Source of the DNA: an uncultured Eubacteriales bacterium
Lineage (GTDB): Bacteria > Bacillota > Clostridia > Oscillospirales > CAG-272
Assembly (NCBI GenBank): GCA_958352145.1
Contig: CATWNM010000016.1
Location: 1-43,300 of the forward strand
DNA: 43,300 nucleotides
Reading direction: 5' to 3'
Shown one piece after another: positions 41,920 to 43,300 of the stretch. The notes beneath the pieces are model-generated. The model was not told the DNA's origin, made no database searches, and saw only the letters and a list, made by a program, of their open reading frames with translations. The stretch's first letter is position 1. Every line of letters starts with the position of its first letter. A program made the position numbers and the translations under genes.

Positions 41920-41948
41920 TTGACAAATACCAAGAAACAGATTATACT
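41920..41948 (+). promoter_or_regulatory. Sigma-A promoter of the LacI-family gene
   Basis: A perfect TTGACA (41920-41925) and TATACT (41943-41948), 17-nt spacer, just before the palindromic operator. Confidence 0.82.
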
Positions 41949-41950
41949 AA

Positions 41951-41964
41951 CATTAACGTTAATG
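41951..41964. promoter_or_regulatory. Palindromic operator, probable LacI-family autoregulatory site
   Basis: CATTAACGTTAATG is a perfect 14-bp palindrome with a central CG, as in many LacI/GalR operators. It begins 3 nt after the -10 box and covers the expected start point of the LacI-family gene, so binding would repress its own promoter. Confidence 0.7.
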
Positions 41965-41980
41965 AAAGCGATATAAAATA

Positions 41981-42951
41981 ATGGGTACAAAGAGAACAAC
42001 GATCAAAGACATCGCCCGTGAAGTCGGACTCTCACCAAACACGGTTTCACACGCGCTTCGCGGGCTTCCGGACATATCGGAGGCAACCAAAAAACGGGTA
42101 GAAGCCGCGGCAAAAAAGCTGAATTATATCCCCAATGCCGCCGCTTCTATGCTGCGCGGCAGCCCAAGACGCCGTATCGGCGTTCTCTATAGCTACCATC
42201 GAAATGCGTTTTACTGGAATATGCTGTTCCACATTCATCGGGCGCTTTCAGCCGCCGGATATGAACTCATGTTGCTGCACACCAAGTACACAGCCGATGA
42301 AACGGATATCCGCGACGCTTGCTCCAGAATGATCGACGGTCTTATCGGACTTGGTGACATCACCGAGGATGGGGCGCAAATCGTCCGCACGCTGCGCGTG
42401 CCGATGGTGTTGATTGGGACAGAAAGCAAGTATGAGGGTATTGACAGCGTATATGACGACAATTACGGCGGCGCGTTTCTGGCCACGCAGCATCTTATCC
42501 AATGCGGATATAAAATATTGCCGGCATGTATTTGCCGGACGATATTCGGAACCGGTATCTCGGATATGAAGGCGCGTGCAAAAAGTATGGCCTGCCGGCC
42601 AGAACATTTATTGTAAAAAACAACAACTATTATTGCGAAACCGACGCCCTGCTGCAGGCGTTTCCGGAAACGGACGCTGTCGTCTGCTATAATGATTTCA
42701 TTGCGTTCGACGTGCTCCGGCGATTGAAAGACATCGGACGAAACAATATGGGAATTATCGGCTATGACGCGCTACAGACTGTTCTGAATTTTCCGCACAG
42801 AATGGCTTCCATTGCGCGAGACGATGCGTTTTGCGCAAAAAAAGCTGTTGAGATGCTGTTGACTCGAAAGCAAAATTTTGATGTTGCGACTCAAAAATTT
42901 ATGCTTGACATGAAGCTTGTTCCCGGATTTGACAACATAGACCACGCATAA
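41981..42951 (+). pseudogene. LacI-family transcriptional regulator, interrupted by a frameshift
   Basis: The first frame (41981-42616) has a classic LacI helix-turn-helix: TTIKDIAREVGLSPNTVSHA with the hinge helix NYIPNAAASMLRGS. It then reads a periplasmic-binding-like sensor domain to IQCGYK. At the AAAA run 42512-42515 the good reading moves to another frame, which continues KNIAGMYLPDDIRNRYLGYE and reaches FDNIDHA at 42951. One extra A would restore a single protein of about 323 residues, a normal LacI length. The shift is either a real loss or an error in the short A-run. A good promoter and a palindromic operator precede it, the ribosome site is weak, and a lipoprotein gene follows. 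The effector is unknown, probably a sugar. Confidence 0.8.
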
Positions 42952-43061
42952 ACCTTTCAAGAACTGCGCCCGCTTATAAAAACAGATTCCTTTGGTTCAA
43001 CAAACGCTTCAAGGGGCGTTTACGAGCATACATTAACAATCATACACGGAGGAGAAGTTTT

Positions 43062-43300
43062 ATGAAAAAGTTTCTTGCGCTTTTCATGATCGCAGTATTC
43101 GTACTTCTGGCAGCCGGATGCGGCGAACAAACGCACGAACAGGCCGGCGTAACAACAGACGGCAGTTCGGCAGGTACAACGGATCAACAGCCCGCCGCGA
43201 CTACTGAGCCAAAACCCGCCGCAACCACTGAGCAAAAGCCCGCTGCAACCACCGAACAAAAGCCTGCCGCGACCACCGAGCAAAAGCCCGCTGCAACCAC
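43062..43300 (+). CDS. Partial lipoprotein with 8-residue tandem repeats, likely a binding protein
   Basis: The gene starts at 43062 with GGAGGAG upstream and runs off the right edge. The first 20 residues are a lipoprotein signal peptide (MKKFLALFMIAVFVLLAAGC; the Cys is the lipidated residue). A low-complexity spacer follows with repeated PAATTEQK units. Such spacers often tether extracytoplasmic sugar-binding lipoproteins to the membrane. The position after a LacI-family gene, on the same strand, suggests the first gene of a sugar importer, but the functional domain lies outside the window. Confidence 0.7.
   Translation, partial: MKKFLALFMIAVFVLLAAGCGEQTHEQAGVTTDGSSAGTTDQQPAATTEPKPAATTEQKPAATTEQKPAATTEQKPAAT
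43188..43300 (+). repeat. 24-bp in-frame tandem repeat
   Basis: Units of 24 bp start at 43188, 43212, 43236, 43260 and 43284, encoding variants of K/Q-PAATTE-Q/P. The codons differ between units mostly at third positions. The array continues past the edge. Confidence 0.85.

Noticed and set aside
43188..43300. CRISPR-like repeat array at the right edge
   Set aside because: The units are contiguous, in frame and without spacers, so this is a coding tandem repeat.

Overview
The window looks like chromosomal DNA of an anaerobic, Gram-positive member of the Clostridia (Bacillota), probably from a plant-fibre-rich habitat such as a gut. The signs are AGGAGG-type ribosome sites on most genes, sigma-A promoters with 17-18 nt spacers, a T-box leader on valS, a CD1247-type protein beside efp, Mini-RNase III, two AI-2E family permeases, and several sugar ABC-transporter lipoproteins. 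I see no rRNA, tRNA, prophage, transposase or CRISPR array. The taxon is an inference from gene content.

Left part (1-12.9 kb): a clipped Cys-rich/acidic hypothetical gene; a broken endonuclease/exonuclease/phosphatase-type gene behind a glycerophosphodiester phosphodiesterase; then a carbohydrate locus. The locus has a leftward unit of a 1317-residue lipoprotein (three related N-terminal repeat modules plus a GH43 domain), an orphan solute-binding lipoprotein and an unclassified glycosidase-like protein. Upstream lies a GH127 beta-L-arabinofuranosidase gene, divergent from an AraC-type regulator. Together they suggest uptake and breakdown of arabinose-containing plant glycans, but no permease or ATPase is encoded there.

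Middle (12.9-27.3 kb): mostly core genes: the CD1247-type protein, efp, ispE, two AI-2E family permeases, valS with a T-box, an esterase-like hydrolase, pfkA, a CinA C-terminal-type amidase, glyA, a MinD-like ATPase, a methylglyoxal-synthase-like protein with altered active-site positions, and a DUF362/ferredoxin protein.

Right part (27.3-43.3 kb): a maltodextrin-type importer (binding protein and two permeases, no ATPase) with malQ; mrnC-uppP-U32 peptidase; galK; then walJ-rlmH, mnmG-rsmG and a ParB/Noc gene, families often found near the replication origin in Bacillota. It closes with a frameshifted LacI-family gene preceded by a very clear promoter and palindromic operator, and a lipoprotein gene that runs off the edge.

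The least explained structure is a dispersed element of about 120 bp made of three consecutive hairpins, present three times in intergenic DNA (about 1917-2042, 9748-9866 inverted, and 36500-36620). The first copy is bracketed by near-identical 26-27 bp direct repeats that are themselves palindromic. Other points of note are the GH43 lipoprotein, the altered methylglyoxal-synthase-like protein, and the two damaged genes.
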